Shown: one piece after another, positions 1 to 12,800 of the stretch
How the letters are laid out: each line of letters opens with the position of its first letter
Numbering within the stretch: the stretch's first letter is position 1
From: Ypsolopha sequella
Lineage: Eukaryota; Arthropoda; Insecta; Lepidoptera; Ypsolophidae
NCBI GenBank assembly: GCA_934047225.1
Contig: OW204000.1
Span: 17,254,001 to 17,318,000 of the forward strand
Direction of reading: 5' to 3'
DNA length: 64,000 nucleotides
Notes under the pieces: model-generated
Told to the model about the DNA's origin: nothing
The model's database searches: none
What the model saw: only the letters and a program-made list of their open reading frames with translations
Program-made: the position numbers and the translations under genes

Positions 1-138
1 ACATGTTAGTTGAATGAAAGATTGGTAAATGTTGAAAATCGGGACAATTCGCATCCCGCCAGCCCCGTGGTCGGGACACGGGACACAAGGGCCTGAAATC
101 GGGATATCCCGATTAAATCGGGACAGTAGGCAACCCTA
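1..138. repeat. hAT-like element end cut by the window edge
   Basis: Inverse TAGGGTTGCC at 138-129 followed inward by alternating CCCGAT / ATCGGG repeats resembles a hAT terminal inverted repeat with subterminal repeats. The other end is outside the window or lost. Confidence 0.4.
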
Positions 139-573
139 CCTGCTGCCTTTGGGTCATCTTGGCGCGGGGGCACTACGAAGCGGTGCATCGTTTTGCATCT
201 GTAATCGTAATAATTACGGTTAACAAAGTAATGCATCGTAGTAAGAATCGTGACGATTATTAAATAAAAAAAAATTATGGCTTCTTCACCAATGCTCCGA
301 GGGGAGGCTTAGGGACCATCATCATCACCGATTCACCATCTTTTCCATAATCTATACAACAAGAAAAAAAACTACCTTAGACTTCCCACATAGTAAGAGA
401 ATTTAATAAAATTTTCAATTTATTTTTATTTTCGTTTATCGCTTTTATTGACTATGAAACCACATTCTGAGGATTATCTGACACATTTTTTTTTAATAAT
501 CGTAATGCATCGGTTATCGTTATAAATAACGATTAGCTTCCTAATCGTAATGGCCGAATCGTTGCATCCCTAG
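139..573. repeat. Degraded hAT-like sequence ending in TAGGGATGCAACGATT
   Basis: The inverse strand starts TAGGGATGCAACGATTCGGC near 572, a typical hAT-type end. GCATCG and AATCGTAAT repeats recur at both sides. The left end is not defined. Confidence 0.35.
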
Positions 574-1640
574 CAGGAAGCCAAAATATTATTTTTAAAT
601 TTTTCGAGAAAGAGTCATTTGACCTTGTTACTGATCACTTACAGAGTCTCTAGTATGAATTTGACTATATCAATCAAAATCACCTTCCAACTGGCGTATT
701 TATTTACGTCTAAAATCGTGTAAAACACAAAGTACGGAGAAAGATACTTCACGGTAAAATGTACAATTCCATTTCATTACAACATTAATTTAACACAAAT
801 AAAATGAAATTATAAATAACAAAGTGTCGATATTTTCCCGGTATATCTACTTTTTACTAAACAAATAAAAATATATATAAAGACTGAACTAACACGCAAA
901 AGTTTTAATAGTAATTTCTAATAACGAATACATACATCCGTGGAACAGAAGAACGAACGACCGTGACCCTACAAAAGAGTTCAACGCAAGCGCAATGTTA
1001 AGAAAATTCAAGCTCTAGAGAGCGCACCACGTTATTTCTCCTACGAATCCAACAAATTTAGTTTTTATTACAATGCATTACAGACTGAAAGAAGATAAAC
1101 GGTCTGGAGCGTAGATACCACACTGGTCCGGACATTTTGATTTCAAACGAGTTTTTGTTCGTGTTTTGGCCATTCTATAACTTTAAAATTGAAACATTAG
1201 CACATTTTAATGTTTATTTTAAACCCTAATTAAGTTGAAGAATTGTTATTTAGCTGATCTAATCACATGTCATGGCTTGGTATAAAATTAAGTATTTTTG
1301 GGCATCTTCTAATACAATTAAAAATTCAATTCAATTCGACTGATGACGAAATTATCGTATTTATTTGTTTTTGTTGGTTATGTGTTCGTGTATAATAAAA
1401 TAATCGATAACTAATAAAATATAAAATGTATGTATTTAACCACCAATTAAGACAAAGTATAGTGTTCTCAACCGTATTATTTTCAAATAAAGAGCCTTTT
1501 CAAGAAAAAGCTAAAAGAGCACTACCTCTCACTGTCATAGTAAATAGGTAAGTTTATGTATACTTTATATGTATTATAGGTAAGTAAGTGTAAGTAAGTA
1601 TACTATAATTATGTATGTATATTTTGTTTAGGTATCGTAA
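574..1640. other. Intergenic AT-rich sequence, nothing recognised
   Basis: No convincing exon, repeat end or RNA gene seen on either strand. Confidence 0.5.
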
Positions 1641-1646
1641 TATATA

Positions 1647-1910
1647 TACAAGGTGAATTTGTGAACATCGTCCAAATTCATACTTGAGCCTTGGTAAGTG
1701 ATCAGCATCATGAACCAATAAAGATTTTTGTAAAATTCATAAAATGAAATTACGACTCCCCATAGTGATTCACTCAGGACTGGGAGTGAATTACTATGGG
1801 AAGTCAAAATTTCATTATACGAATTTCCCAGAAATTGTTATCGATTCATGATGCTGATCACTTACCAAGCCTCCAGTATAAATTTGGACGATGATGGAAA
1901 AGTCACCTTG

Positions 1911-1912
<2 letters not shown>
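1647..1912. mobile_element. 266-bp palindromic MITE (TACAAGG family), copy
   Basis: TACAAGGTGAATTTGTGAAC starts and TCACCTTGTA ends it, exactly 266 bp like the 61-kb copy. A TA microsatellite extends from its right end. Confidence 0.88.
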
Positions 1913-1941
<29 letters not shown>

Positions 1942-2434
1942 TAGGATATATCTTTTGTAATACACGTATGTATGATTACTTATTTTAGTAAAATTTCCTT
2001 TTCCCGCTTAGGTTTGCTGGAAGAAATCTCTTTTTAGAGATAAGCTCGCCTGTGTACATATCTTTTAATGTATTATATGTTTTAACTGCTTTTCTGTGTA
2101 CATTAGAATAAAGAATAAAATCAATATTTAGAGTTTGGAGAACATCTAAAATTTATCACTGAACAAATCCTGAATGAAACCAAATTACTTCACAAAAACC
2201 CGCATTAATTGCGGCCCGTCCACTTGAACTTGAAGGACAACGAATAACAGTTTCTTGAACAATGGACTCAAATTCTTGGTATTAGGCTGCCAGTCGCTAC
2301 GGCACTTGAGACTTTAAAGGATAATCCTAAATCACTATTAATGGATTATTTATTTGAAATGCTCAAGTCTCTTCAAAATTACCTCCATTGTAGTGTTAAA
2401 TACAAGAGGTAGAGACGACAGAATTTTAGGAGAC

Positions 2435-2650
2435 AAAAGATAGATAGGTAGATAGACATAACATTTATTTCCCAAAAACACGACACATACATACAAAAAA
2501 CAAAGTAGAACTTAAATAAAACAAAAAAAAAAGTTAAAACACAAAAAGAAAGTTAAATTTATCCTAGTGGTATGAGTGTCGCGGCAAAGAGAAAAAGTCT
2601 CCGACTCAGCATAATGCCGCAAACCGAAATCTGCGACGCTGTTATTCAAA
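2435..2650 (-). repeat. LINE/SINE 3' fragment with GATA-like tail
   Basis: A GATAGATAGGTAGATAGACA run precedes AACATTTATTTCCCAAAAAC, then GACTCAGCATAATGCCGCAA. The tail-microsatellite layout suggests target-primed retrotransposition on the minus strand. Confidence 0.5.
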
Positions 2651-2654
2651 AGCC

Positions 2655-2952
2655 TTTTAGGGTTCCGTACCCAAAGGGTAACCAACGGGACCCTATTACT
2701 AAGACTCCGCTGTCCGTCTGTCTGTCCATCTGTCACCAGGCTGTATCTCATGAACCGTGATAGTTAGACGGTTGAAATTTTCACAAATGATGTATTTCTG
2801 TTGTCGCTATAACAACAAATACTAAAAAACAAAATAAAATAAATAATTCAGGGGACTCCCATACAACAGACATGTTTTTTTTGCCGTTTTTATAGATAAT
2901 GGTACGGAACCCTTCGTGCGCGAGCCCGACTCGCACTTGGCCGGTTTTTATT
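2655..2952. repeat. Common lepidopteran interspersed repeat (TTCCGTACC type)
   Basis: TTTTAGGGTTCCGTACCCAA, a GTCTGTC-rich stretch, and GGTACGGAACCCTTCGTGCG followed by CGAGCCCGACTCGCACTTGG. I recognise this as a very common repeat in moth and butterfly genomes, probably retroelement-derived. Class uncertain. Confidence 0.65.
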
Positions 2953-3837
2953 TTCTTGGAACGAACGTTTATGAAATGAAGTAAAAATTGTTTTAAATAA
3001 TCTTACAAAGGCAAGCTAGAAATACAACATTATACAAGTTTATAAAACAACCGCGCTACTTATGTTTCTACTTTAGATTATAAGAAGTCTTTATTTACTG
3101 TCGCCCCTTATAAACACGAAAAAGTCCATTTTGTTACCAAAGAGTCTCAGAAAATTAAGGGGCTGCACAATGCTAAAAATCTTCAGTTATTTAGAAATCG
3201 CGGCTCCATTAGGACATTAACCATAATTTGTAGTAAGGCTTTTTTGTAGATAATAATGAGATCTTTTATTGTGTGAAAGATTCATTACAAACACATATTC
3301 CGTGTCCGAGCGAATTGAGTGTACAGAATGAAATCAGGTACCTAAAGATATATATATATTTTTGAGTAAAGATATAAAATTTCCATAATCCATAAAGGCT
3401 TAATTCGTAAGAAAAGCATGATTAAGTACATATATATTTCCCAGAATTTTCTAGTCGCTAGTTTGGCCTACAAATCGAGCTAAATATACGCAATTTTACC
3501 AAATCCACGCACATTCAAGCCTTAAAGCAGTCGATTAAAACATTAATGTAAAATCTGCAGCAGGCATCTCCAAAAAAAAAAAAACTGGAAAAGTAACAAC
3601 TTCCTTTTTCATAAAGTCTGAATTGTTAGATTATTGAAATAAATGTAGAACATTATGCAACATTCCACTTATGTCCATTTAGGATATAAGGAAACTACCA
3701 TATTCAATAATTAATCAGTTTTGTCAGTTTGGTCAAGTCGGCTTTTGATTAAATAAATAATAAAATATAATTCAACATAAAATGATAATTGACTCCTCTT
3801 GTCTTATATTTGATTAAATATTATATATATATATATA

Positions 3838-4118
3838 TACGAAAACACGAAATGTAATTATAGGTTGTAAGATATATTTCGACCACTAGTTGTGGTCGGC
3901 ATCAGTTACATTTAGTATTTACATTAATATAGATATAAAAGTTAAAAATTAATAATTATAAATTATAGGTAACTAAAAGTATGATATTAGTTACCTATAA
4001 TTTATAATTTTTAACTTTCATATCCATATCATTGTAATTACTAAATGTAGCTGATGCCGACCACAACTAGTGGTCGAAATATATTTTACAACCTATAATT
4101 ATATTTTGTGTTTTCGTA
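3838..4118. mobile_element. 281-bp snap-back MITE
   Basis: TACGAAAACACGAAATGTAA to its inverse, with arms pairing nearly to the centre. Each arm has CGACCACTAGTTGTGGTCG, itself a short hairpin, next to GCATCAG. (TA)n borders the left end. Confidence 0.85.
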
Positions 4119-4714
4119 TCATAGACTATGTTTCGTATATATATACAATATATTTAAAAATATATAATTCAAATAATATAAATATGGTATAACTTTAACA
4201 GCCTTTAACAAAACAGAAAATTTCGTTCAGAGGGCAGAAAAAAAAATCTATCAAATAAATATTAAACCACAAAACTGCTGGTATAGCAAGAACTTTCCTA
4301 AGGGCGGCTACAACTCCTATAAATACTTAAATAATACTTTATGACGTCAGAGACATAGAGTCGACGAACCGGTTCGATGCCGAGAGAGATCTTGGGCTGG
4401 GGAAACCCTGTTTAGTACCATGCAACAGGCTTTACGGATACTTGCTTATTTCACAATGATTTAGTATAGAAAGGAAAATTACTAACCAAATGCAATGATC
4501 CTCTGATTTATAGTTTCGTGTTTTGTTTTGAGGGAAATCAAATCAAAGTAATGGCTCTACTTTCAGGAAGTCTGTGACATGCTCTACATAAATATAATAA
4601 AGACTAACGCAATTGGCCGGACATAGAAAACTGAAAACATTGAAAATGCAATAACGCTCAAAGACTTTCATTCAGCCATTTTCAGCAGATATTGTTCCAT
4701 AAATTACATCAAAT

Positions 4715-5560
4715 CATGTTTTCCCGAGCGTGTCTCGCCACGCGAGCCGGCTACCGGCGCGTACACAGCCAAACAGCCAACATTTCGGTGGCAACGCTCA
4801 CTCAGGAATTCATTTCGCCTCGAGAAGTGTCCGGTTTCAGTCTGGCACGGCAACCATACCAACTGCATTAGTATTTATTTATGTATTCGAGCGCAGGCTC
4901 CGACCCCACCACCCCCGGGGGGCGCACTTACTACGTGATTAATCTACCTCCCACCCCCCCTCTTCCCGGCGGCTGCCCTGCCCCCCACCTCCCCCACCTC
5001 CTCCTTACTCGCGGGTTTCCTCGTCCCCGCGCCTCACGGCCACTCACTACGCACGGCACGGTTCCGTAGTGCCGCCGCCGACAGTCGCGCCGCGACCCGC
5101 GCTTCAAGAGCATCTCTGCTCACGTTTGAAAATACTATCACATAAACTGATCTCTTTGCCTCTCTGCCGGACCGCAGTGAAGTAAAACCGTCCCGCGAGT
5201 GTTTGACTTTTTAGTGCACTTTGTTCCGACACACGGAAGCGCTGAAGTTTGGAACCTTTGGATGCGATTGGACTGAGCTTTGAGAAGGTCCGTGGCCGGC
5301 GATGCAGCGCTCGTGACGGTCTTGCGACAGTGACACGAAACGTAAGAATCTTTCATTCTAGCGACTCGCGTGCTTCGCCTTCCTATTTGCATGGCGCATA
5401 CGAGTGGATTTTATTTTCGTCTCGGTGCAGTGGTGTGAGTGAGGTGCGGCTGAGCGAGTGTTGTTTGTCTGTGTGAGAGACACGCTTGTGTGCGGCCGAC
5501 ACGGTCCTGCTTTATTTAGGTTGTTTCTGAGCGGCTCCGACCTGCTCCCCCTGCGCTACC
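4715..5560 (+). promoter_or_regulatory. CpG-rich promoter / candidate 5' UTR exon
   Basis: A block of about 850 bp is strikingly GC- and CpG-rich against the AT-rich surroundings. It has CT-rich runs and no long convincing coding frame. TTTCAGT near 4831 resembles an arthropod initiator. The sequence AAAC followed by GTAAGA at 5342 is a good splice donor, so a non-coding first exon ending at 5341 is plausible. The next convincing + strand exon is the ataxin-1 exon at 44579, making this a candidate promoter for that gene. It could instead serve an unseen divergent gene upstream. Confidence 0.4.
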
Positions 5561-6845
5561 TGTGACGACTTGTCACTATAATAAACCTTTTTCAACCTTA
5601 CTCAGCTGAATAAACCTTTTATGAAATCCCTCCCTCGTTGTCAGGCAGTTTCAGAAACGGGTCTACCTAGGTCATCACCATATTTACAGCCTATCTTTGA
5701 TAATAAAATGTATACCTAGATCCTTCAAATAACCTTCTGACTGGGTTATATTGCCGTTTTATGACACTGTAGCGAGGTTTCATAACAGCAAAGTTGTGAA
5801 TGGACAGTGATAATAATAATCATTAGTAATATCGATTTGGTGAAAACAATAACGCAAATCAATCGAACAGAGGCAGGCTTTTTAAACATTTGCAAGTGGA
5901 AGTTCTTACAGTGCGTTATATAACCGGTGCTAATCTTAGAAGTGAGTTTAAAAAAAATCACTTTACCAAATTGAATTGAAAACTCTATATACAACTAACT
6001 ATACCTTGCGTTCCCACCTATATACATAAACATTACGCATGCAAGTACAACTCATTTACAATACAATCAAGCGCAGTACTTGTTACCAATACAAACCGGC
6101 TACACCGGAAGATTCTCAATCGAAGTAACTCTACAATCACTAAATAAATCGAATTGTAAACGTTACTCGGCTAATGAGCTCTAAAATAGAGCGCGAAGGA
6201 AAAATACCCGACGCGTCACAAGCCAGGGCCGACTTAGTTCTGCGGACTGATAAACTTCGACCCCCGCAGACCGATTCTGAGCCGGACTACATGTTTACTC
6301 GTCTGCGCTTCTATTCTACATCGTCTATGGTACTAAACACAAAGGATGATTTGGTCATATTGTAGCTCAGTGGTACAGAGAGCCATAAAGAGATCCTCCT
6401 ATGCTGCTACTTTTGAATCTCTCGTCCTCATCCTACTTTCGAAATATTAAGTTTTACCAAATCGCAGACTTTTTAAATGTTATTTTGTATAGAGTTAAAT
6501 ATAATGCCAAAAATAGGATACATCCATTTCCTTTCATTATTTTTCCTCATGTCGTATAATGTAAATAGGTATTTTATGAAAAAGAAAAATGTATTTTAAG
6601 TTCAAATCCAAAAAGTATCTAATGTATATTATAATTTATAACTTATATGGTACTTATACGCTAAAATTACGCTTATTTTCGCTAAAACAATTGTGAAATA
6701 TTGTTATTAGCAAACAAGATCGTGGCTGGATTCAATGTTACGGTTTCAGGATACAATACAGTGCTGGCCCAATCGTAGCTTAAATATCGCTTAGCGAGAT
6801 TTTCTGAAATCAGAAACTGGGGATTGACCTAGAAGACTATATATA
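5561..6845. other. Non-coding sequence downstream of the CpG-rich block
   Basis: Mostly AT-rich. A slightly GC-richer patch at 6170-6300 has no recognised exon. If 5341 is a first-exon end, this would be intron. Confidence 0.4.
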
Positions 6846-6858
6846 TAGGATGTTAGGA

Positions 6859-7051
6859 GCGGTTTCGCAGGCGGATTGTGAAAAGAACACTTAAATTAAA
6901 AACAAAACGAATGGTAACTGCGGTGGCAACATACACAATAGACAGGTAATAAGGTTTTGTTGAATAAATATTGTGTGAATTTTGAATTTAATTGTTCTGT
7001 TTCGATTGATTAGTAAAAGCCGGGTTTTTCACAATCTGGCTGCGAAACCAC
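6859..7051. mobile_element. Hairpin element with GGTTTCGCAG ends
   Basis: GCGGTTTCGCAGGCGGATTG and inverse CAATCTGGCTGCGAAACCAC. It appears to split the left end of a GGATGTTAAGATG-family MITE that resumes at 7052. Confidence 0.7.
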
Positions 7052-7956
7052 TCTTAGATGATGTTGTGGAAGCTGGAAACTGGCGGCAGTACTCGTCCAT
7101 AATAACAACTTTTACTATGAAAGAAAGAAAGAAAGAAAGACATTTATTCGGTGAAGAGTGAAAAACACAAGACAGTTACACAGATAATTATACATTAACG
7201 CTTATAACTAACATGAAGACACAAAAAAAAGAAAATTACAAATAAGAGCATATATATACATTATTGTGCATTCATCTCCACCGAAAAGGCCGCAACTCAG
7301 CATGTTGCTGTGCCGAGATAATACATATCCATAGAAATATATATACCCCGACACAGCGCTGGTATTCTGTTACGGCCAGTGCGAGTGACTTGCGGTAGCA
7401 AATGTACAGTTTCTTGCCACTAATAAAGTATATACAAGTATCTCTATACAGCTTCTAATGTCAATAACATAACAATGACAACCTACTAATCAATATACAA
7501 AACTATATACACAAAAAGTAATTACTATGGAACCAAACATCAGCTGTTCCATATAGAAGTTACATACACCGACCCGACCAAAATGTATGAAACAACAAAA
7601 TTTTACTATGGAATCAACCAGGGGCGTACGCACGATGGTGCAAGGTGGGGCACTTGCCTTACCCTCTACCAAAGCTATGTCTGTAAAAAAGTAACAACAA
7701 TAACAAAATTATTAATTTAGTAAAATTCAAAATTACAGTGGAGAACAATGCAGTTTCTAATTCAAAACCTATTTTCATGTTCTATGAAATATATAAAATT
7801 TGTCACGTTTATACAATCTATCGAGTTTTCTTACTTTTGCTCCACCCCTACTGTTCTTTTTTTCACAAATTTCTTGTTTTTTTTTTTCAAGAATTTCATC
7901 GTTTGGACTAGTACTATCGCTAGTTTCCGTCTTCCGCAACATCATCTTACACCCTA
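7052..7956. mobile_element. GGATGTTAAGATG-family MITE, split by a LINE tail
   Basis: AGATGATGTTGTGGAAGCTG at the left and CTTCCGCAACATCATCTTAC at the right are inverted ends shared with copies at 34.3 and 59.7 kb. A LINE-like fragment lies inside (about 7110-7480). Confidence 0.6.
7110..7480 (-). repeat. LINE/SINE 3' fragment with (GAAA)n tail
   Basis: A (GAAA)n run at 7121-7140 abuts GACATTTATTCGGTG, a common form of retroelement 3' end on the minus strand. It is followed by GCCGCAACTCAGCATGTTGC. The 2.4-kb fragment has the same layout, with (GATA)n next to AACATTTATTT. Confidence 0.5.
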
Positions 7957-7999
7957 TATCTGACTTCGAAGTTACATCCGTCCCTTGATTCGTTTTATC

Positions 8000-9970
8000 C
8001 ATTAGTTTAATAAAAGTAATTGTGCAGTTTCAATTTGCTTGTTAATGTGTTATTAGTGTAATAAAGCAAACTTCCATTATTAATTATATCACTAAACGTG
8101 CCCTATTATTTATCTATTTGAGTTCAAATGGGAATTAGAAATTGTTACCTTTTCTTTTCGACAAACATACTAAATGCAAATTGTTGACACAGAGGAACAC
8201 AACGATAACCCCTCGAATCACGTTTATAGACATAAATCACAATAATATTGGTTGGTATTTTTAGAAATATAATCTATATTTTTGATACCTACGTATAATG
8301 TACAAGTTATTGCCCGCGACTTAGTCTGCGATGACTATCTGATACGTAACTCAGTATTCAGCGCCATCAAGTATTAAAACATTGATAACTAGGTGCAATA
8401 AAGGTAACGCCATCAAATACAACGGAAGAACTTAACTGATGTGTGTGTATTGTATACCTACTTAATTTTTAGTTTTTTTTCTTATTCTATAGGTTTGTCC
8501 TTACACCGTGTCGCCGTCAAAATACGTTTATAAGTTTTTACATGAATCGAATACAGACACATTTTATGACTGTTTTATCATTAGCGAAATCCATCGTTTT
8601 GGATACTCTAAATACTTATTATTAGAGTGCATTACAAACTAGAGAACATCAACAAGGAACAAATTTTAAGTAAGACAATCTTTTATCATTATGTATTTTT
8701 CCTTGGGCGGACAAAACCTTTTTTATAATTTGATTATAAATATAGATTACCTACAAAAGCTTTGATGTCCATCCCTCTTTTATCATCAGCAAGTGTTATA
8801 AAACGGCTGTTGATAAAAGTGTTTTAGTATCAACAAAGAGTTAAAATAAAATACGCAAAATTTATATACGCAAAAACACCAGTGATCTAAATGAGAGATT
8901 GAATATCGGAATCCAAAACCGTTCTTCAGCAAACATCTTGACGATAAAGATTGTTTGTTAATTAAATTCCTCCCTTATTCGTTTTACCAGAATATCCCGA
9001 AATTCTTGTTAATATAAGTCTAAATATAAATTTACTAAAATATTATACAAAGTAAATATTACTCCGAATGCATAAAAATAATGTAAGAAAAATATTAAAG
9101 GCCAACGTTATTTTTAAATAACTTCTACAAAACTAACAACATTACTAGGTATGTATGTAAAATCCAAAGGTTAAAGAAACAACAAAATAATAACAAAGTT
9201 ATACATTTTTGCACATAACTAATCAACTAACCAGAAATCATTGTATTTCTGCATATCTATTGAGTTTACAAGTCCATGATCTTGCATGATTGTAGCAGAC
9301 CAAGAAAAACACGTCTTTTGGTGTGTTTTTTATTTTGTAGAAATTTGTAGGCTGGTCTAAGTTCTTCTCCATCACATCCATCTCTAGTTGTCTAAGACAG
9401 CTTGAATTTTAAAATTTAATTACTTTCAGCGGGACTAAGGACAATAAGTTTTCCGCTTGAGTTTTCAATAATACTTCTTCAATATAGTTCTGTTAAAAAG
9501 TGAGATACAAAAATTCATGAGACCAAGCGTAGTTTTAAAATTAAAATCATTCAACACTGTTTTTCATAGTAAAGGATTAAGGTACTGTAATGATTTCAAA
9601 ATAAAGCTGCATAATAAAATGGTTATTAGGACAACTTATCTTCGAAAGTAAGTAGGTAATAAAAACACGTGACCTATAATAGATAAAGTGGATTTCAGCA
9701 AAAAGAAATCCTGAGTTCAGATTCTGATTCAGCACACGAATTTTTACAAAATTAATTAAATTGTTCAAAAATATTTGATCTAACTGCTGAGAAAGGATAG
9801 AGTTCGTGCGAAAAGCACGCTAACATCCTACATATGACATATCAACCTGTGAATTCATGTCCACTTGTTATACATACGACAGTGATATTAAGTAAGTTAC
9901 TGTCTTTAGTCTTTCCTGCACTCGCAAAACATTGTATTATTGACATCTCTATCAGGTATATGACTTATTT
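8000..9970. other. AT-rich sequence, one repeat fragment only
   Basis: Apart from the fragment at 8583-8645 and a small CATCAGCAAGTGTTATAAAA / AACGGCTGTTGATAAAAGTG hairpin-like patch near 8785-8825, nothing was recognised. Confidence 0.45.
8583..8645. repeat. Fragment of the sequence bordering the 45.5-kb palindrome
   Basis: CGAAATCCATCGTTTTGGAT, then CTAAATACTTATTATTAGAG and TGCATTACAAACT, is the inverse of 45880-45930. The shared part extends outside the 45.5-kb palindrome, so the family is longer than the palindrome. Confidence 0.6.
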
Positions 9971-9974
9971 ACAA

Positions 9975-10190
9975 GATCATGATAATCCGCCGAGCAACCA
10001 CCTCTGTGTTATAGTTATAGTTGTTAGAACGTCTCAACCACTAATCCGGAGGTCGCCGGTTCAAATCCCGTAGTGGGCACATTTTTGTTCGGTCTTCTGT
10101 TTGTCCATATTTGTGCCCAAGGTACGGCGAATCGGCGATAGAGCTCACCACCTATCACGCAAAGATGTTATCATCGTCCGTCGGTGAAAC
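9975..10190 (+). repeat. tRNA-derived SINE fragment
   Basis: GGTTCAAATCC at 10058-10068 is a pol III B box, preceded by TAGTTGTTAGAACGTCTCAA, which resembles a decayed A box and anticodon arm. The following GGTACGGCGAATCGGCGATA body has no recognised origin. No target duplication was identified. Confidence 0.5.
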
Positions 10191-10738
10191 GTGAGTGTGA
10201 GGATCATTTCAGAGGCCGGATATCCGTTGCAACTTTATAAAACACCTCTCAAACTAGTCCTGCGGCTGACAACACTTCTGTGTGCATACCGGCGTACAGA
10301 GATTTTCTCTTCTGAACTAATTACTAGGATGTATAAGAAGCAAAAAAAACTTGGGTGGATGATCCCTACCCCCCACGTTTTCCCATAATGACGTCATTCA
10401 AGATGGCCGCCATTACTCCGCTACCGTTCTGTTAAAGTAAGCTTTTTTTGCGAAAACGGTAAGTTTTATTGAAATGTTTTTCTGGCAAAAAAGTTTGGCA
10501 TGAAATTATCGACAAGTTTGTTTATTTGCATTTTTTTGATAATTCATAGTTATAGTCTAGAAAATGTATCTTTTTGTATCGAAATGACGAAATATTCTCT
10601 TTGCTGAAAATTTAACACAAACACCCTTGAAAATTGGAAAAATGTTTTTATTAAGACTCGTTTGAGCCGACATACATACCTAATTATTATTAATAATGGC
10701 TTTATAGCTCACGTATACATATATATATACATATTTAA

Positions 10739-11001
10739 CAGTGGCGTGCACAGAACTTTTTGCTGGAAAAGCAAACAATTGGTCAAGAAAAACAATAAAA
10801 AAAATATGAAAAAATTTAAATACCACTTTGAAAAAAAAATTTTTGTATGAAGCCAGGGTAGACAATGTCTACCCTAGAGTGAAAATTTCCTATACAAACT
10901 TTTTTTTTTCAAAGTGATATTTAAATTTTTTCATATTTTTTTTATTGTTATTCTTGACCAATTGCTTGCTTTTCCAGCAAAAAGTTCTGTGCACGCCACT
11001 G
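10739..11001. mobile_element. Snap-back hAT-type MITE, 263 bp, with 8-bp target duplication
   Basis: The ends are CAGTGGCGTGCACAGAAC and its inverse, and almost the whole element is one palindrome. ATATTTAA flanks it at 10731-10738 and 11002-11009, a perfect 8-bp target duplication as expected for hAT. It lies inside the 3.2-kb transposon. A second copy is at 29449-29704. Confidence 0.93.
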
Positions 11002-11324
11002 ATATTTAATACAGTATGCACATTTGCCTTTGCCCAGCAATGGCAAAAAAGGAGCTAAATACTTTTCAAAATGCACAATTCCAACCTAGACTGCGGCCAC
11101 GACTTCCTTCTCGTGGATTAAGGATATTAACAGTCCGTTGTACATGTAAGAAAAGGCATTTTCAATCAAACAGTTTACACCTTGTTTCATCTCCTTATAT
11201 TGATTGGGATTAGATTGAGAATGGGTTTCTGCAATTAACTTGATCTCTGTCTACACTGTTGCATTTGCAAAACAAACGACATGGAATTTCCGCATCTCTG
11301 CACACACAACTTGATGTCGCGCAC

Positions 11325-12790
11325 TTAATACACGTACATGCCCCAATGAAGTCGTCTGGTAACAGATATCCTTACAAATGATGTCCTTTCAAATCCGAAC
11401 TTAAGTGGATCCAGTGTTTCTTGCGCTTCATCGAGGCAGTGTATCATCAAATGGGTGTGGAAGAAAGCACGAAGAAGGTGGCCCTGTGCACTGGAACTTG
11501 TTGGCGGTAAGTTATCAAGAGATACATTTTTCCCATGGAGGTACTTCCAAAGCCGGAACTCATCAATGGTCTTGCAAGACGAGCCTTTCTTTAACAATTT
11601 CACTAAGTACTCTTCGGCAAGTGCCATGATTTTGTCGTGAGCTGGAGATAGCGGTGATGAACCAAACTCTTTCAAATAATGCTCAGGGTTACAGCCGATT
11701 GCAGCTTTTTTTGTTCCGAGCTTGCTCGTATAGACACCACCAGAAAGAGCCTGAAGTGCTGGTAGTACATGGCACATATCTTTTCCGACCTTCCCTTGCC
11801 GCATTCTCTGCATGAATCACAATTCGGTAATCTGCTTCTTCTATCATAAATTTGTCCATGGCAAGTATTGGTTTTGCAACAGACATCCAATAAAAACCTT
11901 TGTCATGTGAAATGAGCCCATTATCAATACAAGATTTTCAAATTGTTTGCTACGACTTAGTTGAATTTCTCTTGCAATACAGTAGACGCCCTCATCGCAA
12001 GCTACAGCAAGGTTTTTCTGGTTCAAAGCCATGAGCAATTTATTTAAGTTACAAAGTACTGTGTAAACAGTCTCATATTTTGTTACCGAATGTGGTAAAA
12101 TTGGCAAGAACCTTACACATTTAGTGTTAAGTTTTCACGGGAAACAAGTGAGTTAAAAGCACTCCAAGATGGTGAGGGCTGCTCTTGTTGTAGATTAGTC
12201 ATCATTGTTACAGTTGTGCAATGTGCAATCCTTGATAATTCCCAGAGGTGATCTTTTTTATAATAGCTCTTCAATTCGTTTTCATTCATAAAATATAAAT
12301 CAGTGTCTACTTTGTAATCATCGCTTAGTTTGGTCGCTTTGCAGGCTTAATGTAGGGCTGTAAATTCTGGCATGGCAATGTGCTCTGCAACCTCTTTTGT
12401 GTTTTATCAACATCACATTCTGAAATACGAGGCTTTTCTATAGAGGCTGTGGCCTTGTCTTGAAAGAGTACACACACCGTATTATGTGTACTCCCAAGGC
12501 CAGAAAATGTTGCTTCAATATGATCAAAATTGTAAAATGCACTAATAGTATACATATCTGGACTAAAGTGGCTAGGAAGAGGAACATCTCCACTTTGTTT
12601 TACAGCTAACTGAGCAAGGGCCAAGTGGTTAAAACTTGTAATAAGAGTTTGGCATCCGTGGCATCCATGGACATAAGATCGGATTTTCTTTGAGCACTTT
12701 GTAGGTAGAGCATCGAAGTAGAGTTATTGCAGTGAAAATGCGTTCCTTACGGAGTATGTGGTCAGACATTGAACGACGATAGAGTTCAAA
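11325..12790 (-). pseudogene. Broken transposase-like gene inside the 3.2-kb element
   Basis: Several minus-strand frames in 5' to 3' order are interrupted by stops and frameshifts: 12624-12325 (PLPSHFSPDMYTISAFYNFD, FSGLGSTHNTVCVLFQD), 12107-11844 (ACDEGVYCIAREIQLSRSKQ, LIMGSFHMTKV), 11886-11689 (MIEEADYRIVIHAENAAREG) and 11813-11325 (MALAEEYLVKLL and downstream). The DEGVY..AREIQ and GSFHM.KV words recall large uncharacterised proteins found in many copies in cnidarian and arthropod genomes, which are probably transposon-encoded. No catalytic triad could be assigned with confidence. The frames are too damaged to encode one protein. Confidence 0.7.
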
Positions 12791-12800
12791 AAAATATTGT

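Noticed and set aside
4730..5476. Several overlapping frames in the CpG-rich block
   Set aside because: Low stop density follows from GC content. The translations are low complexity and have no domain.
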